Shown: positions 27,508-37,496, numbered from the stretch's first letter. The stretch: 62,044 nt of DNA from Arcobacter sp. CECT 8985 (GCF_004116495.1 NZ_PDKC01000015.1:1-62044); one strand, 5' to 3'. Program-made: numbers and translations. Notes: generated from the letters alone by a model not told the origin.

Positions 27508-27987
27508 ATGAAAACACTATATTTAATGAGACATGCACAAAAAGAGATAAATGAGAATAAAGATGATTATGATATTGAATTAACACAAGAAGGTAAAAAA
27601 AGTTTAACTTTCTTATGTGAAAGATTAAAACAAAAAAATATTAATATAGATATGATTTTAGCAAGTCCTGCAATTAGAGCTGAACAAACAGCTGAGATTA
27701 TAGCAAAAAACTTAGATTTTAAAGGCTCAATAATAAGAAATGATTCAATATATAAAGCTTTTTTAAATGAGTTAATTGAGACTATATCATATACATATGA
27801 TAATATAAATTCATTATTCTTAGTAGGACATAACCCTGCACTTGCAACTTTAGCATTTAAATTCACAAAAATAAAACAAAAAGTTGATATGGGAAGTGTT
27901 GTTAGAATTGATTTTGATTGTGACTCATGGTTAGATATAAATGAAAATAATGCAAAATTTGTTTATATTGAACATTCAGGTAAATAA
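27508..27987 (+). CDS. SixA-type histidine phosphatase, second copy
   Basis: 159-residue paralogue of the preceding gene with the same core: MRHAQ (His9), SPAIRAEQTAEII and LVGHNPAL. The ending is also shared (FDCDSWLDINENNAKFVYIE compared with the FDCKRWKETKKNNAQLIFFE region of copy one), so this is a tandem duplication that has diverged considerably. Which phosphohistidine protein each acts on cannot be told from sequence. It is convergent with mnmE. Confidence 0.88.
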   Translation: MKTLYLMRHAQKEINENKDDYDIELTQEGKKSLTFLCERLKQKNINIDMILASPAIRAEQTAEIIAKNLDFKGSIIRNDSIYKAFLNELIETISYTYDNINSLFLVGHNPALATLAFKFTKIKQKVDMGSVVRIDFDCDSWLDINENNAKFVYIEHSGK

Positions 27988-28003
27988 GAAATCTTATTTA
28001 CCT
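27978..28003. terminator. Shared hairpin between the second phosphatase gene and mnmE
   Basis: Twelve-base perfect arms (27978-27989, 27992-28003) separated by two bases. The stop codons of both genes are within the arms. There is no long T-run, so termination may be weak. Confidence 0.6.
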
Positions 28004-29340
28004 AAACAAAACTCCCCAAACATAACATCTAACATTTCATCATTATCAAATGGTCTAGTAATATTTGATATATTATGAAGTGCTTCAGTTATGTGATGAG
28101 CAAAAAATTCCAATTCTCCAGTGTGCAATGGAGTTATTGATTCATTTATATGATATAAAGTTTGTTCTACACTTTCAACTTGTCTTTTTGAGATTAGCGT
28201 CATCTCATCTGCATGTGTATTCTTATCTAAAATAGATTCCAATTTTGAAAGAAGAGGATTAATACTCTGTTTTGTACTAAGAGTAATAAAATCATTATCC
28301 AATCTATTTTTGTCAAACTTATTATTTAAATCTGATTTATTTAAAACTTTAATAATAGTTTTGTCATTAGTATTTTCTATAAGTGATAATATTTTTTCAT
28401 CTTCTTTATTACACTCGTTACTATTATCAAATAAACTAATAACAATATCTGCTTCATTAATTGCATTAATTGATTTTTCTATACCAATTTTTTCAATTGC
28501 ATCAGTAGTTTCATCTCTAATACCAGCTGTATCAACAATTTTTATTATATGTGTACCAATCTTTACTGATTCTTCAATAGTATCTCTTGTCGTACCTGCT
28601 ATATCTGAAATAATCGCTCTATCAAAATTTAACAACTTATTTAAAAGTGATGATTTTCCAACATTTGGTTTTCCTATAATTGCTATTTTAAAACCTTCAA
28701 TCATCCCTTCTCTTCTTTTACTTGCATCTAAAGTATCTGATAATTTTTCTTTTATATTATTTAATTTATATTCTATTTTTTCAAAAATATCAGTAGGTAA
28801 ATCTTCTTCAGCATAATCAATACTTACTTCAGTATATGCAAGCATAAAAAGAAGATCTTTTCTAATATCTTCAACGAAATTTGTCAATTCACCTTTTAAT
28901 TGTTTTGCAAGTAATTTTACAGCATCTTCACTTCTTGCTTCAATTATTTTAGAGATTGCTTCAGCTTTTGATAGATCTATTTTACCATTTAGAAATGCTC
29001 TTTTAGAGTATTCACCAGGATTTGCCATTCTAGCACCATGATAGATAACTTCATCTAAAACAATATTTGCTATTGCAATACCACCATGACATTGAAACTC
29101 TACAATATCTTCACCAGTAAAAGAAAATGGTGCTTTAAAATATATTAATAAAGCTTCATCGATTGGCTTTTCATCATGTGAATAAAGAGTAGATAAAGTA
29201 GCTAGTCTAGGAGTTAAAGTATTTTTTTTTGAGATTTTAAGAGCTATTGATAATGCATCTTTACCACTAACTCTAACGATTGAAATAGAACCTATTCCAT
29301 TTGCAGTTGCAACAGCAACAATTGTACTATCATCTAACAA
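27994..29340 (-). CDS. mnmE: tRNA modification GTPase MnmE (TrmE)
   Basis: With MnmG it installs carboxymethylaminomethyl groups at wobble uridine 34. The N-terminal tetrahydrofolate-binding domain begins near STIVAVAT. The G domain has GKPNVGKSSLLN and DTAGIRD. The C-terminus ends in the family motif FCLGK, with the essential Cys. I favour the TTG start at 29340: it has an AGAGG site six bases upstream, sits one base after the jag stop and gives the family N-terminus. An ATG at 29367 would add nine residues and overlap jag by 26 bases. Confidence 0.93.
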   Translation of the reverse strand: MLDDSTIVAVATANGIGSISIVRVSGKDALSIALKISKKNTLTPRLATLSTLYSHDEKPIDEALLIYFKAPFSFTGEDIVEFQCHGGIAIANIVLDEVIYHGARMANPGEYSKRAFLNGKIDLSKAEAISKIIEARSEDAVKLLAKQLKGELTNFVEDIRKDLLFMLAYTEVSIDYAEEDLPTDIFEKIEYKLNNIKEKLSDTLDASKRREGMIEGFKIAIIGKPNVGKSSLLNKLLNFDRAIISDIAGTTRDTIEESVKIGTHIIKIVDTAGIRDETTDAIEKIGIEKSINAINEADIVISLFDNSNECNKEDEKILSLIENTNDKTIIKVLNKSDLNNKFDKNRLDNDFITLSTKQSINPLLSKLESILDKNTHADEMTLISKRQVESVEQTLYHINESITPLHTGELEFFAHHITEALHNISNITRPFDNDEMLDVMFGEFCLGK

Positions 29341-29341
29341 T

Positions 29342-30211
29342 TTATTCCTCTTTACTTCTATATTCATTTACTAATACATATCTATCGCCTCTAACATTTG
29401 TTTTTACTGCGACATATTTATTAGGGAATTCATCTCTTAATCTTTTAAGAGCGATATGTACTAAAATACCATCCAATGGCTTTGTTTTAAAGCTACCTTT
29501 TTCTTTAATTGTTTCAATTGCAGGTTCTAAATAATTATAAATAGCTTCTTCTTGATTTTTCAAAAATTGAGCTACCTCTAGTCTCAACATTAAACCATAT
29601 TTTTCATTAATCCAATTAAATAAGATATAAGATAAAGCTTTATATCTATATCCTTCTTTTCCAATTAATAATGCAGAGTCTTCACCTGTAAATTCAATAT
29701 ATAAAGTTTCTTCATCATAAAATTCAACTTTTATATCATCTATTTCATAACAAGTATTTGAAAATAAAGAATCAATTCCTTTTTTTACTTCTGTTAAAAT
29801 TTCATCTGAATCTTTTCTAATTATAATTTGAGAGATTTGTTCTTTTTCTTCTACTTCATAAAAGTTATCAAAAATTTTCTCTTTTTCACTAACTTTTGTA
29901 ACTTTATTTAATGGCTTTTTAGTTTTTGTCTCTTTACAACTTTTGTGATTACATGCATTTTCTATTTTTTCTGAGACGTCTTCAATTTTTATATCTTTTT
30001 TTCTAAAGTGTTTTTCTTTTGGTCTTTTTTCAAATTCACTTTTAGAGTTTTTTTCAATAACTCTAATTATTGCACTTTTTCGACCAAGACCAAGAAATCC
30101 TTTTCTTGGTTGTTGATCTACTTCTATTTCTAAATTAGTAATAGAACATTTAAATTCGCTTTTTGCTAATTCATATGCTTCTTCTAGAGTTTTTGCTTCA
30201 AACTTTTTCAT
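29342..30211 (-). CDS. jag: RNA-binding protein Jag (KhpB)
   Basis: Contains the N-terminal Jag domain (residues 1-55, with GFLGLGRKSAIIRV), a charged linker of about 80 residues, a KH domain (LYIEFTGEDSALLIGKEGYR near 175-195), and a C-terminal R3H domain (GILVHIALKRLRDEFPN). In other bacteria it binds RNA and affects cell division. It lies directly downstream of yidC, the conserved neighbour. It has 289 residues. Confidence 0.93.
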   Translation of the reverse strand: MKKFEAKTLEEAYELAKSEFKCSITNLEIEVDQQPRKGFLGLGRKSAIIRVIEKNSKSEFEKRPKEKHFRKKDIKIEDVSEKIENACNHKSCKETKTKKPLNKVTKVSEKEKIFDNFYEVEEKEQISQIIIRKDSDEILTEVKKGIDSLFSNTCYEIDDIKVEFYDEETLYIEFTGEDSALLIGKEGYRYKALSYILFNWINEKYGLMLRLEVAQFLKNQEEAIYNYLEPAIETIKEKGSFKTKPLDGILVHIALKRLRDEFPNKYVAVKTNVRGDRYVLVNEYRSKEE

Positions 30212-30220
30212 AATTAAATC

Positions 30221-31834
30221 CTATTTTTTTAAAGCTCTTTTCTTTTCAAACATTTTATTTATTGTATATTGTTGAGCAATTGTAAATACGTTGTTTATAA
30301 ACCAATATAGTGTTAACCCTGCAGGGAACCATAAGAAGAAGAACGTAAATACCACAGGTAAGAACTGGAATATCTTCTTTTGCATTTCATCTTGCATTGT
30401 ATTTGGAGTAAGTCTTTGTTGAATAAACATAGAAACACCCATTAAAATTGGTAATACAAAGTATGGATCCATTTCTGCTAAATCTTTAATCCATAAAATC
30501 CATGCTGAACCTTTAAGTTCAATTGCATTTAATAACACTCTATATATAGCGAAAAAAACTGGGATTTGTAAGACTATAGGTAAACAACCACCCATTGGAT
30601 TAGCCCCATGTTTCTTATAAAGTTCCATCATATGCATAGATGCTTTTTGTTTATCATCTTTATATTTAGTTTGAATCTCTTTTATTTTAGGAGCTAAATC
30701 TTTTAGTTTTTGCATAGAAACCATACCTTTGTATGATAACGGATATAAAACTAACTTGATTAAAATTGTAGCTAATACAATTGTCCAACCCCAGTTTCCT
30801 ACTAAATTATGAATATATTGTAAGAATATAAACATTGGTTTTGCAATAAATGTAAACCATCCATATTCAATTACATCAGTTAATTCAGGATTTAAATTTT
30901 TTAAAGTTTTAAACTCTTTTGGTCCTAAATATCCACTAAATGAAATATTACTGTTTCCGTGAATAAATCCTTCAGGATTATCTTCTTTATCTGGCATTAC
31001 TGTAATTGCAAAAGATTTATCAAAATTATAAATTACTGTAGCATAGTATCTATCAAAACTAGAAACAAATTTAATTCCAGTGTAATTTTTTGTTTTTTCT
31101 AAATCACCATCTTTTGTCAGCTCCATTGTACCATCATTTTGTTTTACATATAAACCATGATCTGCATACATATCAGCTAACACATCTGGTCTAAAACCAT
31201 TTGTAATAAAAAATTTCTTACCATTTGTTGCATTTACATTTAAATCATAATGTCCATCTGAATAAAATGTAAAAGTTTTTGTTAATACTGTATCTTTTAA
31301 TTTTTGAGTTAAAACTAATTTTTGATTAGATTTAGTTGCATCGATATTGCTTTTTGATACTGAAACATTAGTTTTAAATGCTTCAGTGTTAATTTTAGAA
31401 TCTGCAAATCTAACTTCTAAAGGTCTAAGTTGATTAGCATCAAATAGTTTTATTTTTTGTTTATTTTCATCGATATACTGTCTATCTTCTAAAACAACTT
31501 GTGCAATTCTACCTAAATTATCAATTTTAATAATATTGTGTTTAGTTCTAATTGTAGATACAATCTCATCTGAAGAAACCGCTTTTGCTGATAATCCTTC
31601 AGCAGATTTAGAAATACTTTCAGCTGACGCTGTAACATCTGAACTATTTTGTTTAACAGTAGGTGCACTATTTTCCTTGGATACTTGTTCTTTTTTAATT
31701 TCAGCTTGCTTGGCTTCTTGTTGTGGCTTTAAAACCAAAAATTCGTAAGCAATAAAAAATACAAAAACAACTAATGTCATTATTAGCATTCGTTTTTGCA
31801 TACCTTTGTCCTGATTAAAATTGTTATTCATCAT
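30221..31834 (-). CDS. yidC: Membrane protein insertase YidC
   Basis: Inserts and folds inner-membrane proteins, alone or with SecYEG. At 537 residues it is the proteobacterial long form: an N-terminal membrane anchor (residues 15-32), a large periplasmic beta domain (about 90-320) and the conserved five-helix core from about 335, with the motif GGCLPIVLQIPVFFAIYRVL and the conserved Arg facing the groove (ILIKLVLYPLSYKGM region). It is part of the rpmH-rnpA-yidD-yidC-jag-mnmE block. Two successive ATG codons are possible starts. Confidence 0.97.
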   Translation of the reverse strand: MMNNNFNQDKGMQKRMLIMTLVVFVFFIAYEFLVLKPQQEAKQAEIKKEQVSKENSAPTVKQNSSDVTASAESISKSAEGLSAKAVSSDEIVSTIRTKHNIIKIDNLGRIAQVVLEDRQYIDENKQKIKLFDANQLRPLEVRFADSKINTEAFKTNVSVSKSNIDATKSNQKLVLTQKLKDTVLTKTFTFYSDGHYDLNVNATNGKKFFITNGFRPDVLADMYADHGLYVKQNDGTMELTKDGDLEKTKNYTGIKFVSSFDRYYATVIYNFDKSFAITVMPDKEDNPEGFIHGNSNISFSGYLGPKEFKTLKNLNPELTDVIEYGWFTFIAKPMFIFLQYIHNLVGNWGWTIVLATILIKLVLYPLSYKGMVSMQKLKDLAPKIKEIQTKYKDDKQKASMHMMELYKKHGANPMGGCLPIVLQIPVFFAIYRVLLNAIELKGSAWILWIKDLAEMDPYFVLPILMGVSMFIQQRLTPNTMQDEMQKKIFQFLPVVFTFFFLWFPAGLTLYWFINNVFTIAQQYTINKMFEKKRALKK

Positions 31835-32162
31835 TATAGTTATTCCACTCCCTATTTCTAACTACCAAATATTTATTATTATTTATAGGTATATACCAAT
31901 ATTTGATTTTAATTTTTTTAAAATTTATATTATTATGCTTAATCACACTTTTTACAACGGGATAATCAATTCCACCCGCAAAAAGTTGATTACATTTTAA
32001 TATCCTTGTTATTGTAAAATAAATAGCCTTAAAAAAAGTATTATTTTCAAATTGCCAAATTGCATATTGAGAACAAGTTGGATAATATCTACAACTTCCA
32101 TGAGAAAAAATAGATAAATATTTTTGATAAAACCTTATAAAAGATCTAGCAATACTATTCAT
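31824..32162 (-). CDS. yidD: Membrane protein insertion efficiency factor YidD
   Basis: Small protein with the family signature RFYQKYLS and GSCRYYPTCSQYA, including the two conserved Cys. It has 112 residues, longer than the usual 70-85 because of a C-terminal extension that is rich in Lys and Asn. It overlaps yidC by 11 bases and rnpA by four, so the three are co-translated. Confidence 0.94.
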   Translation of the reverse strand: MNSIARSFIRFYQKYLSIFSHGSCRYYPTCSQYAIWQFENNTFFKAIYFTITRILKCNQLFAGGIDYPVVKSVIKHNNINFKKIKIKYWYIPINNNKYLVVRNREWNNYNDE

Positions 32163-32494
32163 TTTAATAACTTAAGATTTCTTAATGCAAATATAAAATC
32201 TTTTTCCAGTTCTTGGGGGTTTCTTTCAAATATTTTTTGTTTAGCAACAAAAATGTAATTACCAGAAATTACTCTATTTTCAAAAGAAACAAACATGCCT
32301 CTAAGTCTTCGCTTAGATCTATTTCTTTGTACTGCTCCACCCACTTTTTTAGAAGCTACAAATGCAACTTTTAAATTTTTACTGGGCGAAAAAAAAGCGA
32401 CAAATGAATGGGTATGCCATTTTTTGTCGCTTTTATATATTTTGTTAAAATCGCGTGAACTATTAATTCGGTGTTTTTTGCTTAAGCAGCTAAT
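32159..32494 (-). CDS. rnpA: Ribonuclease P protein component, apparently starting at ATT
   Basis: Protein cofactor of RNase P, which matures tRNA 5' ends. The frame encodes a complete RnpA: an N-terminal segment [20 protein letters not shown], the central [20 protein letters not shown] (RNR motif), and a normal C-terminus. No ATG, GTG or TTG exists in frame upstream of a GTG at 32344, which would delete the first 50 residues, including half the fold. The best start is ATT at 32494, with AAAGG nine bases upstream inside rpmH, giving 112 residues. The frame is closed by TAG at 32501-32503. A second ATT at 32467 is less suitable. Confidence 0.85.
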   Translation of the reverse strand: MSCLSKKHRINSSRDFNKIYKSDKKWHTHSFVAFFSPSKNLKVAFVASKKVGGAVQRNRSKRRLRGMFVSFENRVISGNYIFVAKQKIFERNPQELEKDFIFALRNLKLLK

Positions 32495-32616
32495 CTTTTT
32501 CTACCTTTAGCTCTTCTAGCCTTGATAATTTTTCTACCGTTTTTAGTTGCCATTCTAACTCTATAACCATGTGTTCTCTTTCTAGGAGTATTATGTGGTT
32601 GATATGTTCTTTTCAT
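32482..32616 (-). CDS. rpmH: 50S ribosomal protein L34
   Basis: The 44-residue basic protein ([19 protein letters not shown] and so on, ending GRKRLAA) is an unmistakable L34. A GAGGAAAG ribosome binding site precedes the ATG. Its last four codons overlap the proposed rnpA start. In many bacteria dnaA lies on its other side; here it is clpB. Confidence 0.98.
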   Translation of the reverse strand: MKRTYQPHNTPRKRTHGYRVRMATKNGRKIIKARRAKGRKRLAA

Positions 32617-32657
32617 TTTAGCTTTCCTCTTGTTGACTTTGACTAATTAAGTTGCGG

Positions 32658-32663
32658 ATTATA
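32658..32663 (-). promoter_or_regulatory. -10 box of the rpmH operon
   Basis: TATAAT on the minus strand, followed by a C/G-rich discriminator (CCGC), as at the promoter at the left edge of the window. It lies about 40 bases upstream of the rpmH ATG and would serve the rpmH-rnpA-yidD-yidC-jag-mnmE unit. Confidence 0.65.
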
Positions 32664-32736
32664 GTTAAAGTTTACTTAAAGTTACTTTAGTTTAAACTCT
32701 TTAAAAGAATATAAATTAACTATATTTATCAACTTT

Positions 32737-35313
32737 TTATTTAATATTTACTTGAATTTCATCATTTACATAATCAAATTCAACACTACTTCCTTCTTTT
32801 ATTTTATCTTCTAAAATTAAATCAGCAAGTCTATCTTCTACTATTTCATAAATTGCTCTTTTAAGTGGTCTTGCACCATATACAGGGTCATAACCAGCTT
32901 TTGCAATAAATTCTTTAGCGCTATTTGTTAAAGAGATAACTATATCTTTTTCTTCTAATTTTCTTTTTATATTATTAAATAATATATCTACTATATTTGT
33001 AATCGCATCTAAATTCAATTGTTCAAAAATAATTATATCATCTAATCTATTTAAAAATTCTGGTTTAAAATTTAATTTTAATTCATCAAGTACTTGTTTT
33101 TTTCTATTTTCTTTATCTGATATCTCAATAATCTTAGTACTACCGATATTTGAAGTTAAAATTATAATTGTGTTTTTAAAATCAACAGTTACTCCCTTAT
33201 TATCTGTCAATCTTCCATCATCTAATACTTGTAATAAAATATTAAAAACATCTGGGTGTGCTTTTTCTATCTCATCAAATAATATTACGCTATATGGTTT
33301 TCTTCTTACAGCTTCTGTTAATTGCCCACCTTCATCATATCCAACATAACCAGGTGCTGCTCCAATTAATCTTGATACTGCATGTTTTTCCATATATTCA
33401 CTCATATCAAATCTAATTAAAGACTTTTCATCATCAAATAAGAATTTTGCTAAAGTTTTAGCACTTTCAGTTTTACCAACACCTGTTGGTCCTAAAAACA
33501 TAAAAGAACCAATTGGTCTATTTGCTTCACTTAGACCTGCTTTATTTCTTTTTATTGCTCTACTAATTGCTTTTATTGCATCATCTTGACCTATTACATC
33601 TTGTTTTAAAACAGACTCAACTTGTAAAACTCTTTGTTTTTCAGAATCCATCATTTTATTTACAGGAATTCCTGTCCATCTTGAAACAATACTTGCAATT
33701 GATTCTTCATCAACTGAGTTTCTTAATAAAGTACCCTCTTTTTGCATTTGCTCCCATTTTGATTCATTCTCTTTTATTTGTTTTTCTAATGCTGGAATTT
33801 CTCCATATTCAATAGAAGCTGCTTCTTCAAATTTTGATTCTCTTTTTGCAATATTTGCTTTTGTTCTTAACTCTTCAATTTTTGATTTTAGAGTTGATGT
33901 TGCATTAAATGTCTCTTTTTCATTTTGAAATCTAGACTCTAATCCTCTTTTCTCTTCATCTTTATTTGCTAACTCTTTTTCAATCTCTTTTAATCTTTGT
34001 TCATTCTTTTTAGTTTTTTCCATTTTTAAAGCTTCTTTTTCAACATTTAAAGATTGAATTTCTCTTTTTATTGCTGAAAGAGCATATGGTTCTGATTCTA
34101 TTTGCATTTTTAATTCTGCAGCTGCTTCATCAATCAAATCAATAGCTTTATCTGGTAAAAATCTATCAGTAATATATCTATCACTTAATTTAGCAGCAGC
34201 TACTAAAGCACTATCATTAATAGTTACATTATGATGTGTTTCAAGTCTTTGTTTAATTCCTCTTAATATTTGCAATGCTTCATTTACATTTGGCTCATCT
34301 ACTTTTACAGGTTGAAATCTTCTTTGCATTGCTGCATCTTTTTCAAAATATTTTCTATACTCTTTTAAAGTTGTTGCACCAATTGTATGAAGTTCACCTC
34401 TTGCTAAACTCGGTTTTAATATATTAGCTGCATCCATACTTCCTTCACTAGCACCTGCACCTATAATTGTATGAATTTCATCAATAAATAAAATTACATT
34501 TCCTGCTTTTTTTACCTCATCGATTACAGATTTTAATCTATCTTCAAATTCACCTCTATATTTGGCACCTGCAATCAATGCACTCATATCAAGTGCTACT
34601 ACTTTTTTATTTAATAAACTAGTAGGAACATCTTTATTTACTATTTTTTGAGCTAAACCTTCAGCAATTGCAGTTTTACCAGTTCCTGGTTCACCTAATA
34701 ATACTGGATTATTTTTCGTTTTTCTTATTAGAATTTGCATCATTCTATTTATTTGTTCATCTCTTCCAATAACAGGATCAAGTTCCCCATCAATTGCTTT
34801 TTTATTTAAATCAGTACCAAATTTTTCTAAGCTTTCCAATGTTTCATCAGATGTTGCACTATCAATTTTAGCACCTGCTCTTATTGCTTCTAGCTCTTTT
34901 TTTGCATCTAACAAATTAATATATTTTCCTAAAACTTCTTTTACTTGTTTTTCATCAAAATTGGCAATAAGCCAAGTATCTATTGCTATAAAACTATCCC
35001 CATTTGAGCTCATTAATCCATGAGCTTTCTCTAATGAATTCATAAAGTTTTTTGATAATTTAATATTCTCTTTTGATATATTCGATGATGTTGGTAATTT
35101 TGATGCATTAGATTTAATTTCTAACTCTATTGCTGCTTTATCAACATTCATTTTATTTAATAATTGATTTAAAACTGAATTTGTATTTGTTATTAATGCC
35201 CATAAAAAGTGTATAATATCTACTTCTTGATTTTTATTATGTAAACTCAAAGATACAGCTGAATCAATTGTTTCAGCCACTTGGTTTGTTAGTTGTTCAA
35301 ATATTTTTTTCAT
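32737..35313 (-). CDS. clpB: ATP-dependent disaggregase ClpB
   Basis: Hsp100 chaperone that, with DnaK, extracts proteins from aggregates. The N-terminal domain (1-140) is followed by the first AAA+ module (Walker A GEPGTGKT near 205), the long coiled-coil middle domain (about 400-520) that separates ClpB from ClpA/ClpC, and the second AAA+ module (GPTGVGKTE near 600). I start at the ATG at 35313, eight bases after AAGGAG; the GTG at 35322 touches that site. Its 858 residues are standard. A heat-shock type operator overlaps its promoter. Confidence 0.97.
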   Translation of the reverse strand: MKKIFEQLTNQVAETIDSAVSLSLHNKNQEVDIIHFLWALITNTNSVLNQLLNKMNVDKAAIELEIKSNASKLPTSSNISKENIKLSKNFMNSLEKAHGLMSSNGDSFIAIDTWLIANFDEKQVKEVLGKYINLLDAKKELEAIRAGAKIDSATSDETLESLEKFGTDLNKKAIDGELDPVIGRDEQINRMMQILIRKTKNNPVLLGEPGTGKTAIAEGLAQKIVNKDVPTSLLNKKVVALDMSALIAGAKYRGEFEDRLKSVIDEVKKAGNVILFIDEIHTIIGAGASEGSMDAANILKPSLARGELHTIGATTLKEYRKYFEKDAAMQRRFQPVKVDEPNVNEALQILRGIKQRLETHHNVTINDSALVAAAKLSDRYITDRFLPDKAIDLIDEAAAELKMQIESEPYALSAIKREIQSLNVEKEALKMEKTKKNEQRLKEIEKELANKDEEKRGLESRFQNEKETFNATSTLKSKIEELRTKANIAKRESKFEEAASIEYGEIPALEKQIKENESKWEQMQKEGTLLRNSVDEESIASIVSRWTGIPVNKMMDSEKQRVLQVESVLKQDVIGQDDAIKAISRAIKRNKAGLSEANRPIGSFMFLGPTGVGKTESAKTLAKFLFDDEKSLIRFDMSEYMEKHAVSRLIGAAPGYVGYDEGGQLTEAVRRKPYSVILFDEIEKAHPDVFNILLQVLDDGRLTDNKGVTVDFKNTIIILTSNIGSTKIIEISDKENRKKQVLDELKLNFKPEFLNRLDDIIIFEQLNLDAITNIVDILFNNIKRKLEEKDIVISLTNSAKEFIAKAGYDPVYGARPLKRAIYEIVEDRLADLILEDKIKEGSSVEFDYVNDEIQVNIK

Positions 35314-35345
35314 TTTTAGCACTCCTTTATTTTAACTGCTAATTA

Positions 35346-35376
35346 ATTATAGCAAGTTGAGTGTATTAATGTCAAG
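35346..35376 (-). promoter_or_regulatory. clpB promoter with a HAIR-like (HspR) element
   Basis: On the minus strand TTGACA (35375-35370) and TATAAT (35351-35346) are 18 bases apart. Across the -35 box, 35356-35376 reads GTTGAGT-N7-TGTCAAG, matching 11 of 14 positions of the HAIR operator CTTGAGT-N7-ACTCAAG with exact spacing. HspR represses clpB-type operons in Helicobacter and Campylobacter. The -35 box overlaps the stop codon of the sensor kinase gene. Confidence 0.6.
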
Positions 35377-37495
35377 TACTTTCTACAGAATTGAAATAAA
35401 TTTTAAATTCGCATCCTAGATATTCACAATTTTCATATACTGTTTTAACATTTTGTATATCAATTCTTCCTTCCATATGATCTACAACTATTTGATGTGT
35501 CATATAAAGTCCAATACCTGTTCCTTGTTTCTTATGCTTTGTAGTAAAATATGGTTCAAAGATTTTTGATTGAATACTTTCTGGTATTCCTCCTGCATTA
35601 TCTTTTATGTAAATTACAACTTTATTATCTTCTAACTTTGTTGATATAAATATAACTTTTTTATCAACATCTTGTTCTTTTAGTGCATCTTTAGCATTAT
35701 TAATTATATTTATAAAAGCTTGTGTTAATTCATTTGCATAACCTTTGATAAATAAATTATCTGTAAAATCTTTTTTTATTTTTATATAGTGATTTTTAAA
35801 ACTTGCACTTAAAAGTTTAAGTGCTTTATCTATTATTATATTTATATTTATAATATCAATATCTTTATCTATTTTAAAAAAGTTTCTAAAATCATCAATT
35901 GTTTTTGAAAGATATCTTGTATTTTTTATAATCATATCTAAGGAATCTTCTAATGTTTCATCATCCAAAAGACCAACCTCTTTTTCTATTTTTATACCAC
36001 TTGCAGCTGTACTAATAGAACTTAAAGGTTGTCTCCATTGGTGTGCAATATTTCCAATCATCTCTCCCATTGAAACCATTTTTGACTGTTGAAAAATAAG
36101 TTTATCTTTATTTTTAAATTCTGTTATATCTACAAAATTACTAATTTTTACTCTCATGCCATTTAACTCAACAAACTTACCTTGAGTTAATACAGTGAAT
36201 ATCTCTCCATTTAATCTTTTAAGATTTATTTCATAAGGTTCAATATCTTTGTGTATTTTATTTAAGACATTATCCAAAGAAGATTCATCAATAAAATCAT
36301 AAATACTTTTATTTATAATATCTTCTTTTGTTTTTGCACCTAATAGTTTTATAGTTACATTATTTACATCAATACATTTTTTTGTATCATGAATAATTAT
36401 TGCTTCCATAGTAGAGTTAAAAAGGAATTCAAAATTTTCTAATGATTTTTTTAAATTATCTTCTCTTTTATTTATCTCAATCTTCATTTTTTCAAAACTT
36501 TTTACCAATTCATGAATCTCTTTGTAACTAGCCAATTTTACTGTTTGTAAATAATCTCCATTAGCAATATCATTTATTGTCTTTTGTAAATAATCGAATT
36601 GTTTAAATATTTTATTAAATACTTTAAATATAAGATACATTATAAATATAATAAAAAAAGCAACTAACATAAATACTAAAATTAGATAACCTTTTAAGGT
36701 ATTTAAAACAACATCATAACTTTCCCTTACAACTATAATCCACTTTGTTTTATCAATTTTAGTATACATTCCAAAATTTTTCATGTTAGTGTTTGCAACT
36801 ATATAAGAAGCTAATTTGTACTGTTTATTATTTTTTATTAAATCATTATAAATTGAATTGTTTTTTACATTAAACCGTTGATTTACTAACTTTTGAAAAT
36901 CAGGATTATAAATAAATACTCCCTTCTCATCTAATATTCTAATCATATGTGATTTATCACTATTTTTAAATTTTGTAATAAAGTTTGAAAATTTTTCTAT
37001 TTTTAATAAAATGACAATTATTTCATTTTTGCCTTTTAAGGTATAAGATATACTTGGCTTATTGTCAAGTGAAGATAAGAATATATTAGACCAATATGTT
37101 TTTTTAGTATTATTTACTGATTTAAAAAATACTTTATTAGAATAATCAAACCCTTTATATATATGATCATTTTTTGTAGCATAAAAATCTATCAACTTTC
37201 CTGCATTATTTAAAATAAAAATCGATGAAATATCACTATTTAAATCTATTATATTTTTTAAAATTCTATTTTCACTATCATAATTATCAAGTACATAAGT
37301 TGCTGTTTTTTCTATTTTATTAAGAAAATCTTCTGCTTGAGAACGCACCTGCTTCAAAATTTGTTTTTGTGAATGTTCTACACTATTTATTTTCATATCA
37401 TAAAGACTTATTACAGATAATACACCAATAATTATAGAAACTACTATTACTGAAAAAATGATAAATGATGAGATTGTACTTTTTAAATTTTTCAT
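35372..37495 (-). CDS. Membrane sensor histidine kinase (Cache-HAMP-PAS-kinase)
   Basis: Two membrane segments (about residues 10-32 and 270-292) flank a periplasmic sensor region of Cache type. A HAMP linker, a PAS domain (about 360-460), a phosphoacceptor helix IAHQWRQPLS with His near residue 484, and an ATPase domain with N-box (INNAKDAL), G1 (DNAGGIPES) and G2 (GTGIGL) follow. It has 707 residues. It starts one base after a periplasmic binding-protein gene, so that protein may deliver the signal. No response regulator gene lies nearby. The ligand is unknown. Confidence 0.9.
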   Translation of the reverse strand: MKNLKSTISSFIIFSVIVVSIIIGVLSVISLYDMKINSVEHSQKQILKQVRSQAEDFLNKIEKTATYVLDNYDSENRILKNIIDLNSDISSIFILNNAGKLIDFYATKNDHIYKGFDYSNKVFFKSVNNTKKTYWSNIFLSSLDNKPSISYTLKGKNEIIVILLKIEKFSNFITKFKNSDKSHMIRILDEKGVFIYNPDFQKLVNQRFNVKNNSIYNDLIKNNKQYKLASYIVANTNMKNFGMYTKIDKTKWIIVVRESYDVVLNTLKGYLILVFMLVAFFIIFIMYLIFKVFNKIFKQFDYLQKTINDIANGDYLQTVKLASYKEIHELVKSFEKMKIEINKREDNLKKSLENFEFLFNSTMEAIIIHDTKKCIDVNNVTIKLLGAKTKEDIINKSIYDFIDESSLDNVLNKIHKDIEPYEINLKRLNGEIFTVLTQGKFVELNGMRVKISNFVDITEFKNKDKLIFQQSKMVSMGEMIGNIAHQWRQPLSSISTAASGIKIEKEVGLLDDETLEDSLDMIIKNTRYLSKTIDDFRNFFKIDKDIDIININIIIDKALKLLSASFKNHYIKIKKDFTDNLFIKGYANELTQAFINIINNAKDALKEQDVDKKVIFISTKLEDNKVVIYIKDNAGGIPESIQSKIFEPYFTTKHKKQGTGIGLYMTHQIVVDHMEGRIDIQNVKTVYENCEYLGCEFKIYFNSVEST

Positions 37496-37496
37496 C

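Noticed and set aside
28310-28816. 168-codon frame on the plus strand opposite mnmE
   Set aside because: Low-complexity Ser/Leu/Ile product, antisense to a conserved GTPase; no translation signals. Many similar antisense frames (for example 875-1534, 45781-46197, 50049-50372) were rejected for the same reason.
32159-32344. 61-residue RnpA beginning at GTG
   Set aside because: It would remove half of the RNase P protein fold, while the in-frame upstream sequence encodes the conserved N-terminus.
32345-32500. Frameshift or pseudogene explanation for rnpA
   Set aside because: The whole family sequence is in a single uninterrupted frame; only a canonical start codon is missing.
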